From NCBI RefSeq assembly GCF_014197265.1, contig NZ_JACIFH010000001.1:1612001-1676000 (forward strand): a stretch of DNA of 64,000 nt, given 5' to 3'. Within the stretch, counting starts at the first letter, position 1; the number at the start of each line of letters is the position of its first letter. The DNA is from Microbacterium invictum (GTDB lineage: Bacteria > Actinomycetota > Actinomycetes > Actinomycetales > Microbacteriaceae). A program made the translations under genes and the position numbers. The notes under the pieces are model-generated. The model was not told the DNA's origin and did no database searches. It saw nothing but the letters and a program-made list of their open reading frames with translations. This document shows, in pieces, positions 1 through 8,258 of this stretch.

Positions 1-2
1 TG

Positions 3-2069
3 CTTCCGGAGGCGCGCTATCTCTATCGAAAGCGCACCGAGGCGACATCCCTCACGACGACAAGCTGGCAACAACCGGAGAAGTATACCGACGTGCCTCG
101 GTACGGTTGGCTCGAGCCGCTCCGCGAGGCCGTTTCACTCTATGGCGCAGCTCCTGCGTGGCTTCAGAACACGGTGCTGTACGACCTCTATTGGTACCTG
201 CACTACGACACTCAGATCCACAGTCCCACCCGGGCCATCGCGCCTGGCGTGCGCGATGAGTTTCTCGCCGTTGTGAGGGAAGTCCTTGCAATCATCGACC
301 CTGAGACCATAACTGCCTACGGGATCACAAGAGTCTCCCCCCAATTGCAGGCGGTGCTACTCGCGTTGGGTGGTCACGAGCTCTCCCTCTCGCCTATCCA
401 CGTATGGCGCGCCGACAGTGGATCAGGCCTGGTTCTTGTCAAGTACTACTTCGCGGGAGAACCGCCGATCGAGCACTTCACCGTCGGGGGAATGCTGATC
501 GCGCCCGCGCACGAGAAGTACAGGTCGGTAGTGTACTTCGGCCAAGTCGTTCTTCACGAACGGATTTGTTGGATCCAACCACATGAGCCCATGGGGCTCC
601 GCATCAACGGTCAACTGGTGGAGTTACGATACAAACCACCCGGCACGCACCAACTCTCCATGACGGCCGAGGGACTTCGCCGCAACCTCGGCATGACGTC
701 CCGATCGACGTCATCGAGGGACGCCGGCTCCCCAGGAGCGGGCCAAGTCTCTACCGTCTCGTCCACTGATGTCCCGGTCGCTCCGTCAGGCCCGAAAACC
801 AGGCGCTCAGCGAGCTTGCGCGACACACTGGGACAACAGGTGAAGAAACGACGCACCCAGCTCGACCGGGTATTGACCGGTCGATCCGTCGTCGCAAAAA
901 AGCCGTGGGCCGCGTTGGCACGTCGAGCGGCCAAGACAGATCTCGTTCGAAGGCGCTTTGATGAAGCATGGGTCTTCATGGATCGCGATGTTCAGGCGCA
1001 GGACAACGCCGAGCATCTCTACCGTTGGGTCCTTCGTAACCGCCCGGATGTCAATGCCTGGTTCGTGCTCAGGCGGACTAGTACCGATTGGGAACGGCTT
1101 CGCGAGGACGGCTTCCGTCTGGTGGACTATGGCTCCACAGAACACTTTCTCCTTCTGGAGAACGCCCGATACCTTGTGTCGTCCCATGTTGATCAATACG
1201 TTCTTGCACCATGGAGCGCGAAGCTCTCTGGCCCCCGCCGCTGGATGTTTGTCTTTCTGCAGCATGGGGTGACAAAGGATGATGTTTCGCGATGGATCAA
1301 CCCCAAGCCTCTGCGGCTCATCGTCGCTACGGGGCTCGCTGAGTATCGGGCGTTCACTGCGAACGGAACACCGTACACGTTGACATCGAGGGAGGTAGCG
1401 CTCACCGGCTTCCCGCGCCACGACGCGCTGCTGCGAAAAGCGAACGAAGTCCAGGTCCACGAGCGACAGCTCGTACTCATCATGCCGACCTGGCGCGAGT
1501 ACTTGATGGGACCCGTCAGCGGTCGAGGGACCACTCGAGACCTCATCGAGGGCTTCGATGAGTCGAGCTACGCCATCCAGTGGAAGCGGCTGTTGGTCGA
1601 GTTGGTCGACAATGCCGCACTCGCGGACACAAACAGCCGCGTAGGCTTCGTGCCGCATCCGAATCTTGAGCCGCATCTCGAACGTTTGGATATCCCAAAT
1701 GGCGTCGAAGTCTTTCGTTATCGAGACCACGACATCCAGGACGTGATCACGCGCGCACGGGTGTTGGTGACTGACTATTCTTCGCTGGCATTTGAGGCCG
1801 CCTACATTCACACGCCCGTGGTCTATTTCCAGTTCGATGTCGCGCAGTTCTTCGAGGAGCACCCTCACCGGGAAGGCTACTTCGAATACGAGCGGGATGG
1901 CTTCGGACCTGTCGCACGATCAGCCGACGAGGCGGTCGCGGCGATCCAGGATGCCATCGCGTCGGGCAAGGGGCTCGCGGTGTACGAGCGACGAGCCGAA
2001 GAGTTCTTTATCGAGCGAGATGGCAAGAATTGCGAACGCGCGTTTGCGGCGATCAACAGCCTCAAGTGA
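3..2069 (+). CDS. GT2 / CDP-glycerol glycerophosphotransferase-like protein, 5'-truncated by the window edge
   Basis: The frame is open to the left edge, so the start lies outside the window; 688 residues are visible. The first ~30 codons, with a YRKR motif, resemble the end of the GT2 domain of the next gene, so the whole protein is probably a GT2 domain fused to a polymerase-like domain. The C-terminal ~370 residues show the TagB/TagF layout: FLQHGVTKDD, TGFPRHD, MPTWRE, then VTDYSSLAFEAA. This family transfers glycerol- or ribitol-phosphate from a CDP donor to a growing wall teichoic acid at the inner membrane face. Lines checked inside the gene are near 48% G+C, far below its neighbours, which suggests a different origin. 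Function is inferred from family; the exact substrate is unknown. Confidence 0.8.
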   Translation, partial: LPEARYLYRKRTEATSLTTTSWQQPEKYTDVPRYGWLEPLREAVSLYGAAPAWLQNTVLYDLYWYLHYDTQIHSPTRAIAPGVRDEFLAVVREVLAIIDPETITAYGITRVSPQLQAVLLALGGHELSLSPIHVWRADSGSGLVLVKYYFAGEPPIEHFTVGGMLIAPAHEKYRSVVYFGQVVLHERICWIQPHEPMGLRINGQLVELRYKPPGTHQLSMTAEGLRRNLGMTSRSTSSRDAGSPGAGQVSTVSSTDVPVAPSGPKTRRSASLRDTLGQQVKKRRTQLDRVLTGRSVVAKKPWAALARRAAKTDLVRRRFDEAWVFMDRDVQAQDNAEHLYRWVLRNRPDVNAWFVLRRTSTDWERLREDGFRLVDYGSTEHFLLLENARYLVSSHVDQYVLAPWSAKLSGPRRWMFVFLQHGVTKDDVSRWINPKPLRLIVATGLAEYRAFTANGTPYTLTSREVALTGFPRHDALLRKANEVQVHERQLVLIMPTWREYLMGPVSGRGTTRDLIEGFDESSYAIQWKRLLVELVDNAALADTNSRVGFVPHPNLEPHLERLDIPNGVEVFRYRDHDIQDVITRARVLVTDYSSLAFEAAYIHTPVVYFQFDVAQFFEEHPHREGYFEYERDGFGPVARSADEAVAAIQDAIASGKGLAVYERRAEEFFIERDGKNCERAFAAINSLK

Positions 2070-4085
2070 CGGTTGGCGATCATGGCCAGCTGCACGCACT
2101 TTGCAGCGCCCATCCAGCGTCCTCCGAGTGAGGGCTGAACCGGCGGCAAGACCACTCAGGCCTGGTCCTCTTCCCAGGCCCTGGATAGTCCCTACCGTCT
2201 GCAGCACGAGTTTCTTGCGCGGAATCATGACGATCTGGTCATCGAAGTAGGAGGACTCGGCGCGCAGACGTTCGGCGGCGCGCTCCGTGTCGACGATCAC
2301 CAGATCGAGCGGGAGCGCATCAATCGCGACTCGCGTCACGGCGTCGATGGGCCCCCGGTGCACAAGCACACGCCACCCGCCGAGGTGATCGAGCGCCGAG
2401 CCATGCTCGATCGTCGTGATGACGCCGAATCGCGATCGCGAGGCGGCCCGCCGGTGGGACCGACCACCACCGACCGGATCGACCAGACGCACCCGGCCAG
2501 CAGACGGCACGTGGGTGAGTTGGTCATTCAGGGCTGCGGCGAAGCTCCCCGAGTCGTCGGGGTCGCGCACCAGCAGCCACCCCGACCGTGGCACCGGCAG
2601 CGCCTCACTGATCGCAGCTCCCACGATGCGCAGCTGGTGTCTGCGCAGAGCGGCGAACACCCGCACGTTCTCCCCCAGTCGCGCCGGAGACATCCAGCTT
2701 CCGTCGTGCTGATACTTCCACACTCGCACCGCGCTCGTCGTCGACGGGAGCGCTGTGGTCTGCCCGACCACCTCGCGGAGATGTCGATCCGCAGCCTGAG
2801 CGGTGGACTCCCCGGACAACGGTCGCACGACCGGCCGCATCAGGTCGCCGTCCTGGATCTGATCCACACGCCTCGGCACACGCAGGACACTCCGCCAGAG
2901 GCGTGTCTGTCCGAAATAGTCGGGGTGCAGATGCTTGACCGTTCGGATCCTGCGCACATGACCGGAAGCCAGCGCAAGCAGCCGCAGGTCCGGATCGGAC
3001 CCATAGCCGTGCACTGTCGACCAACGATCGAGCCGGCGATCGGGATCGGCGTAGAACCCCACCCAGTCCCACACCGGTCGCCCGGACAGCGCCAGGGCGA
3101 TCAGCCGCGACTCGAGAGGGAGGGCGGTCGCGTCGTAGCGCTGCAGCCGATCGTCAGATACGTAGGCGAGACAGGCGCCGAGAGCCTCTCGTGCATGGGC
3201 GCGCTCGTCTTCGTCGAGCCCGGCGGCATACGTATCCGGATGGAGTTGCTGCGGTAGCAGCCACTGACACTCGTAGAGCACCACAGACTGAAGCCACTCC
3301 GGAACGCTCCCGCCGACTGCTGACTGTTGAAGGACGGGCAGGTATCCATCACGAAATCGGTCGATATACGAACGTGGGTCATCACGGTAGCTGTCGACGG
3401 CCGAGTCGCGGGTGGAACGCTTCCGGTACCCGTACCGTGCATCGGCGATCAGGGCGATTCTCGGTGGTGGTCCCGCCAGGAGGAATCGGCAGATGAAGAG
3501 CGCGTCCTCGGAGGCGTGCAGACCGCGGTCGAAGGCGGCGCCGGTCGCGCGAAGCGCGGAGACCCGGAAGAACCCGGATGCAACGCTCATCTGGAAGATG
3601 TCTGGTTCTTCGATAAGTGAGACCACGCGATTGCCGGCCGTGAACCGGAACCGGAGAGCATGCACGTCGTGGAACGCCGGATCGGGATCGAAGACGCGCT
3701 GTAGATTCGTGGCGCCCAGGTTCACGTCCTCGTCGAGGTCGCCCAGAGCAGCCGCGGCGCTGCTGAAGTAATCGGCATCGAGCACGTCATCCGGATCGGG
3801 GAACGTCAGCCAGTCACCCGCCGCCAGCGACATGCCGTGGTTACGTGCCGCGCTCACGCCTCCGTGCGGCTGTCGCACCAAGGTGGATCTCAGCGCTGAG
3901 CGACTGATCCATTCCTCCACGATGGCCACCGTGGCATCCGTCGACGCATCATCGATGAACACGACGTCGAGTTCGTAGTCTCCCGGGCGTTGCCGGTCGA
4001 GGGATGCCAGGAATTCGCCGATGAAGCCTTCGACGTCGTGCATCGGCACCACTGCGGTGATGCGTGCTGTCGCCCGGCTGCCCAT
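1920..4085 (-). CDS. GT2 family glycosyltransferase with long C-terminal region and aberrant 3' end
   Basis: A 721-residue protein. Residues ~8-200 are a GT2 domain (nucleotide-binding fold with VFIDDAST, then DPDD as the metal-binding segment). The middle has a YRKR motif followed by a WLQSVVLYE segment, as in the left-edge gene. No glycerophosphotransferase signature is present. I chose the ATG at 4085 because a TAGACT -10-like box sits 6 bases upstream and the GTG at 4088 would be too close. The frame runs 150 bases antisense into the left-edge gene, and its last ~80 residues look unlike a protein domain. The original 3' end may have been lost by rearrangement or frameshift. It probably decorates or builds the wall polymer; the sugar is unknown. 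Confidence 0.7.
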   Translation of the reverse strand: MGSRATARITAVVPMHDVEGFIGEFLASLDRQRPGDYELDVVFIDDASTDATVAIVEEWISRSALRSTLVRQPHGGVSAARNHGMSLAAGDWLTFPDPDDVLDADYFSSAAAALGDLDEDVNLGATNLQRVFDPDPAFHDVHALRFRFTAGNRVVSLIEEPDIFQMSVASGFFRVSALRATGAAFDRGLHASEDALFICRFLLAGPPPRIALIADARYGYRKRSTRDSAVDSYRDDPRSYIDRFRDGYLPVLQQSAVGGSVPEWLQSVVLYECQWLLPQQLHPDTYAAGLDEDERAHAREALGACLAYVSDDRLQRYDATALPLESRLIALALSGRPVWDWVGFYADPDRRLDRWSTVHGYGSDPDLRLLALASGHVRRIRTVKHLHPDYFGQTRLWRSVLRVPRRVDQIQDGDLMRPVVRPLSGESTAQAADRHLREVVGQTTALPSTTSAVRVWKYQHDGSWMSPARLGENVRVFAALRRHQLRIVGAAISEALPVPRSGWLLVRDPDDSGSFAAALNDQLTHVPSAGRVRLVDPVGGGRSHRRAASRSRFGVITTIEHGSALDHLGGWRVLVHRGPIDAVTRVAIDALPLDLVIVDTERAAERLRAESSYFDDQIVMIPRKKLVLQTVGTIQGLGRGPGLSGLAAGSALTRRTLDGRCKVRAAGHDRQPSLEAVDRRKRAFAILAISLDKELFGSSLVHREPLARRDGILDRRDRLVG

Positions 4086-4091
4086 CACCGC

Positions 4092-4097
4092 AGTCTA
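4092..4097 (-). promoter_or_regulatory. -10-like box (TAGACT) for the leftward GT2 gene
   Basis: TAGACT on the minus strand lies 6 bases before the ATG at 4085, which would give a leaderless message. No convincing -35 box is visible. The same spacing recurs before many genes in this window. Confidence 0.4.
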
Positions 4098-4173
4098 AGC
4101 CGGGTGCACTCAGCGCTTTCCTTGAGAGCCTCGGTAAACTCGCCAGCACTGCCACCAACCCGGAAAGATTCCT

Positions 4174-6567
4174 GTGACCGGACTCCGTACTCTGCTGCGC
4201 GGCAACGCGTTCGTACACAAGTGGCGGTTCGCACCGTACATCCTCGCGTATGCACTGGCGACGCGTCTGATCCGGGTTCGCAAGGACCGGGTGCTGTTTC
4301 TGTCGGATTCCCGCCTGGGCTTCTCCGGCAACTTCAGTTTCCTTCTCGATGAGTTGCGGGGTCAGCGCCCCTCGGCGGATGTCATCGGCATCTTCAAGCC
4401 GAGCCTGCGGGCACGGCGACGACTGCGCGACACGATCCGCCTGCCGTGGTTGATGGCCTCGGCGCAGACCATCGTCGTCGACGACTTCTATCCGCTGGTG
4501 TACCCGCTGCGGATCCGGCCGGAGACACGTCTTCTGCAGGTGTGGCACGCCGCGGGCGCGTTCAAGCGGGTCGGCTGGAGTCGTGCGGGGCTCCCAGGGG
4601 GGCCCTTGCCCGGCTCGCTCGTGCACCTCAACTACACCGATGCCACCGTCAGCGCCGAGGAGATCCGCAGTGACTACGCCGAGGCATACGGCATACCCAC
4701 CACCAAGGTCCACGCGCTCGGTGTTCCGCGCACCGATGTCTTCTTCGATCACGAACACGTCGCCCGCGCTTCGCAGTCGGTGCGACAGCGCTACGGCATC
4801 CCCGCATCCACTCGGATCGCGCTGTTCGCACCCACCTTCCGCGGCAACGGTCAGCTGACCGCCACCTATGACGTCGACAGCGTGCCGTGGGAGTCGCTCG
4901 CAGCCGACCTCGGTGACGACTGGGTGGTGCTGGTGAAGCTGCACCCGTTCGTGACGCCGCTGCACGTGCAGCGGCCGGACATCACCGGGGTCATCGACGT
5001 CTCGCAGGAACGCGAGCTCAACGAGCTGCTGATGGCCGCCGATGTGCTGATCACCGACTACTCCTCGGCGATCTTCGAGTACGCGCTGCTCGATCGACCC
5101 ATCGTCTTCTACTGCCCCGACCTGGACGAGTACACCGCCACCCGCGACTTCTACTATCCACTCGACGACTACATCACCGGCCCCCTTGTCAAGACCGGCG
5201 ATGAGCTCGCCGACGCCATCAGGTCGGCCCGCGTCGGTGAGAAGGCGCGGCGCTTCCGCGAGCGCTTCATGTCTGCGTGCGACGGTCGCTCCAGCGAGCG
5301 CATCGTCCGCGAGCTGCTGCTGAGTCCGCGCGCGGTCGTCCAGCGGGCAGCAGTCGCACCCGGCGGAACGCCCGAGCCGACCCGCGCCGAAGGGCGCATG
5401 CGGCTGCGGCTCGCCGTCGCCTGGCTCGCGCGAACCAGTCTGCGCATCGTCTACGCACCCTTGAAACTGCTGCCGACGCGGCGCAAAGTGGTCATGATCA
5501 GCCGCGAGCACCCGACCGTCCCGGATGACTTCCACGACCTCGCCGACGCGATCGCAGCACTTGACTCCTCGGTCCGGGTCGTGATCCTCGTCAAGATGGT
5601 GCCCCCCGGCATCCTGGGGAAGATCGGGTACGCCGCGCACATGCTCGCGCAGCTCTACCATGTCGCCACATCGCGCGTGCTCATCGTCGACACCTACGCG
5701 ATCGTGGCGAGCGTGCCGACGCACAAGAAGAGCCTGACGGTCATCCAGATCTGGCATGCGCTGGGTGCGTTCAAGAAGTTCGGGCTCAGCATCCTGGGCC
5801 GGCCCGAGGGCCGTGACGCGCGTCTGGGCGCGGCCATGCGCATGCACGAGGGGTACGACATCGTGCTGACGAGCTCGGCGGAGTGCCGGTCCGCGTACGC
5901 TCAGGCCTTCGGCACCGACATCACGGCGGTCCAGGTCGCTCCCCTGCCGCGCGTGGACCGGCTGCGCGATCCCGCGCTGCGGGAGCAGACCCGCCAGCGC
6001 ATCGTCGAGCGGTACCCGCACTTGCAGGAGCGCCCCATCGCCGTCTTTGCTCCGACGTTCCGTCTGGACGGCAGTGTGTCGGTGGATGCCGCGACGCTCA
6101 CCGCTGCCCTGGAGGCCATCGGGGTGCACACCGTGGTGAAGCTGCACCCCCTGATGCATGGTCGTTTCGGAACGACTGTGGACACTGCAGAGGGTTTCTC
6201 CACGCAGGAAATGCTCGCCGTCGCCGACATCTTCGTCACCGACTATTCGTCGACGCTGTATGAGGCAGCCGTCGTCGGCGTGCCGACGTACTTCCTCACC
6301 CCCGATCTGGACGACTACCTCGATTCACGGGACTTCTACCTCGACTACCGGCGCGACCTGCCTGGACCGATCGTCACCAGCGTCGAGGAGCTGGTGGGAG
6401 CCGTGGCCGCGGGCGCCGCGACACCCGCCGACGCCGCGGCTTTCGCACACCGCTGGGTGCAGGTGCCCGGCGACCCCGTGCCGGCGCCGGGTGCCACTCC
6501 GTGCGCCGACGCGATCGCGGCGACCGTGCTCAGTGCCGTGACGGAGCGCGCGACACCCCGCGCCTAG
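4174..6567 (+). CDS. Tandem CDP-glycerol glycerophosphotransferase-like protein (two TagF-like modules)
   Basis: A 797-residue protein made of two homologous modules. Module 1 (about 1-390) has VWHAAGAFKR near residue 123, GVPRTDVFF, FAPTFRG, VKLHPF and ITDYSSAIFEYALLDRP. Module 2 (about 395-797) repeats the series: IWHALGAFKK near 526, PLPRVDR, FAPTFRLD, VKLHPL and VTDYSSTLYEAA. These match the TagB/TagF/TarL family, which polymerises glycerol- or ribitol-phosphate from CDP donors on a lipid-linked primer at the membrane. Both modules keep the histidine and DYSS motifs, so both could be active (one primase, one polymerase, for example). The GTG start follows GGAAAG. The next gene makes a CDP-alditol, so ribitol phosphate is the likely unit; that is inference. 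Confidence 0.85.
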   Translation: MTGLRTLLRGNAFVHKWRFAPYILAYALATRLIRVRKDRVLFLSDSRLGFSGNFSFLLDELRGQRPSADVIGIFKPSLRARRRLRDTIRLPWLMASAQTIVVDDFYPLVYPLRIRPETRLLQVWHAAGAFKRVGWSRAGLPGGPLPGSLVHLNYTDATVSAEEIRSDYAEAYGIPTTKVHALGVPRTDVFFDHEHVARASQSVRQRYGIPASTRIALFAPTFRGNGQLTATYDVDSVPWESLAADLGDDWVVLVKLHPFVTPLHVQRPDITGVIDVSQERELNELLMAADVLITDYSSAIFEYALLDRPIVFYCPDLDEYTATRDFYYPLDDYITGPLVKTGDELADAIRSARVGEKARRFRERFMSACDGRSSERIVRELLLSPRAVVQRAAVAPGGTPEPTRAEGRMRLRLAVAWLARTSLRIVYAPLKLLPTRRKVVMISREHPTVPDDFHDLADAIAALDSSVRVVILVKMVPPGILGKIGYAAHMLAQLYHVATSRVLIVDTYAIVASVPTHKKSLTVIQIWHALGAFKKFGLSILGRPEGRDARLGAAMRMHEGYDIVLTSSAECRSAYAQAFGTDITAVQVAPLPRVDRLRDPALREQTRQRIVERYPHLQERPIAVFAPTFRLDGSVSVDAATLTAALEAIGVHTVVKLHPLMHGRFGTTVDTAEGFSTQEMLAVADIFVTDYSSTLYEAAVVGVPTYFLTPDLDDYLDSRDFYLDYRRDLPGPIVTSVEELVGAVAAGAATPADAAAFAHRWVQVPGDPVPAPGATPCADAIAATVLSAVTERATPRA

Positions 6568-6603
6568 GATGGAGTGTCGCCCGACACCGACCCGAGGAGT
6601 GCC

Positions 6604-8001
6604 ATGACCGCAACGTCGCGAACAGTCGCCGTCGTGCTCGCCGGCGGCATCGGCGTACGGGTCGGGCTGGGCATCCCCAAGCAGCTCATCAAGATCGCCG
6701 GCAAGGCGATCGTCGAGCACACCCTCGAGACGCTCGACGCCCACCCCCTCATCGACGAAGTCATCATCATGATGAACGCAGGATCACTGTCAGAACTCGA
6801 CCACCTGCTGAGTGGTCGCTTCCGCAAGCTCACCCGCGTGCTCCCGGGCGGTGAGACGCGCAACGACACCACCCAGCTCGCCATCGCCGCCATCGAAGGC
6901 GATGACACCAAGGTGCTGTTCCATGATGCCGTGCGGCCGTTCATCGACGATCGCATCATCCGCGACTGCGTCGACGCCCTCGACACCTACGACGCGGTCG
7001 ACACCGCGATCCCCTCGGCCGACACGATCATCCAGGTCGACGACGCCCGACACATCACGGGCATCCCTGATCGCTCCACGCTGCGCCGTGGCCAGACGCC
7101 GCAGGCCTTCCGGCTCGGCACGATCCGCCGCGCCTATGAGATCGCCGCCGGCGATCTGTCCTTCCGGGCGACGGACGATTGCGGCGTCGTGTTCCAGTAC
7201 CTGCCTGAGACCCCGATCTACGTGGTCGACGGAACGCCTGAGAACATGAAGGTCACCGAGCCGATCGACGTCCACATCGCCGACAAGATCTTCCAGCTGC
7301 AGTCTGCGAGCCTGGCTCTGGACACCCGGACCGACCAGCTACCCGACTTCGCCGGGCGCACCGTCGTGGTCTTCGGCGGCAGCTACGGCATCGGCGCGAG
7401 CATCGTCGACCTGGCGACCGAGGCCGGCGCCCAGGTCTTCGAGTTCAGCCGCTCGACCACCGGCACCGACGTTCGTCGGCCCGAAGATGTGCGCGACGCA
7501 TTCGACACTGTCATCGCGGCCACCGGGGCCATCGACGTCGTCGTGGTGACGGCCGGTGTGTTGCGGATCAGCCCGCTCATCGACGCATCTGCCGACGATC
7601 TCGCCGACACGATCGAGACGAATCTGCTCGCTCCGGTGCTGATCGCACGTGAGGCGTACCCTCACCTGGCATCCACCAGCGGACAGGTCGTGCTCTTCAC
7701 CTCGAGCTCGTACACTCGCGGTCGCGCCGGCTACGGCGTCTACTCGGCGACGAAGGCCGGCGTCGTCAATCTCACTCAGGCGCTGTCAGAAGAGTGGGCA
7801 CCGCAGGGCGTGCGGATCAACTGCATCAACCCACAGCGGACGCACACGCCCATGCGCACGGCCGCGTTCGGCGAAGAGCCCGCTGGCACGCTGCTGGAGC
7901 CGGCCGATGTGGCCCGGGTGACGCTCAGCGTGGCCGCGTCCGACCTGACCGGGCAGATCGTCACCGTCCAGGTCGCGGCGATGAAGGCCCACGCCGGCTG
8001 A
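6604..8001 (+). CDS. Bifunctional CDP-ribitol synthase: IspD-like cytidylyltransferase fused to SDR reductase
   Basis: 465 residues. The N-terminal ~225 are an IspD/TarI-type cytidylyltransferase (GGIGVRVGLGIPKQ, LPGGETRND, HDAVRPF, GQTPQAFR). Residues ~240-465 are a short-chain dehydrogenase with a GGSYGIG cofactor loop and a YSATK catalytic motif. The same domain order is known in the Haemophilus capsule enzyme Bcs1/Acs1, which reduces ribulose 5-phosphate to ribitol 5-phosphate and couples it to CMP. CDP-ribitol would feed the upstream tandem polymerase, 36 bases away on the same strand. I chose the ATG at 6604 because GAGGAG lies 5 bases before it; a GTG at 6574 lacks such a site. A TAGGAT box overlaps the upstream stop codon. 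Confidence 0.85.
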   Translation: MTATSRTVAVVLAGGIGVRVGLGIPKQLIKIAGKAIVEHTLETLDAHPLIDEVIIMMNAGSLSELDHLLSGRFRKLTRVLPGGETRNDTTQLAIAAIEGDDTKVLFHDAVRPFIDDRIIRDCVDALDTYDAVDTAIPSADTIIQVDDARHITGIPDRSTLRRGQTPQAFRLGTIRRAYEIAAGDLSFRATDDCGVVFQYLPETPIYVVDGTPENMKVTEPIDVHIADKIFQLQSASLALDTRTDQLPDFAGRTVVVFGGSYGIGASIVDLATEAGAQVFEFSRSTTGTDVRRPEDVRDAFDTVIAATGAIDVVVVTAGVLRISPLIDASADDLADTIETNLLAPVLIAREAYPHLASTSGQVVLFTSSSYTRGRAGYGVYSATKAGVVNLTQALSEEWAPQGVRINCINPQRTHTPMRTAAFGEEPAGTLLEPADVARVTLSVAASDLTGQIVTVQVAAMKAHAG

Positions 8002-8003
8002 AC

Positions 8004-8258
8004 TCAGGCGCGCGGAGCCTCGCGCAGCGGGTTCTCGTTGTGGAGCCGGTCGAAGAGCAGGTCGTACAGTTCCACGACACGCCTGTTCTCGCGCCGCAGC
8101 TCATCGAGCTGCGCACTGAGGTCGTGCACCTGCTGTTCGTAGCGCAGCAGGATGTCGGTGGTGTTACCGCCGTCGGCGTCGAGAACCGAGAGGCGTCGCA
8201 GTCGCTCGTATGCCGTCGGAGCGATCATCTCGGCAAACTTGCGCAGGTATTTCCTCAT
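8004..8258 (-). CDS. Small coiled-coil protein translationally coupled to the LicD-methyltransferase gene
   Basis: 84 residues, not a recognised family. It starts MRKYLRKFAEMIAP, then has a run of leucine- and charge-rich heptads (about residues 33-70, including LSAQLDELRREN) that should form a coiled coil. Its ATG overlaps the stop of the LicD gene by 4 bases (ATGA), so the two are probably made together. The end lies 2 bases from the end of the convergent CDP-ribitol synthase gene. Possible roles are a partner or membrane-proximal scaffold of the LicD-methyltransferase enzyme; nothing in the sequence proves this. Confidence 0.65.
   Translation of the reverse strand: MRKYLRKFAEMIAPTAYERLRRLSVLDADGGNTTDILLRYEQQVHDLSAQLDELRRENRRVVELYDLLFDRLHNENPLREAPRA

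Noticed and set aside
3949..6159. A long leftward open frame (about 736 codons) opposite the tandem glycerophosphotransferase gene
   Set aside because: It is rich in Arg, His, Asp and Gly with no domain, and lies wholly antisense to a gene with clear motifs. High G+C creates such frames.
6574..6604. GTG at 6574 as start of the CDP-ribitol synthase
   Set aside because: GAGGAG directly precedes the ATG at 6604, and the extra residues have no counterpart in the family.
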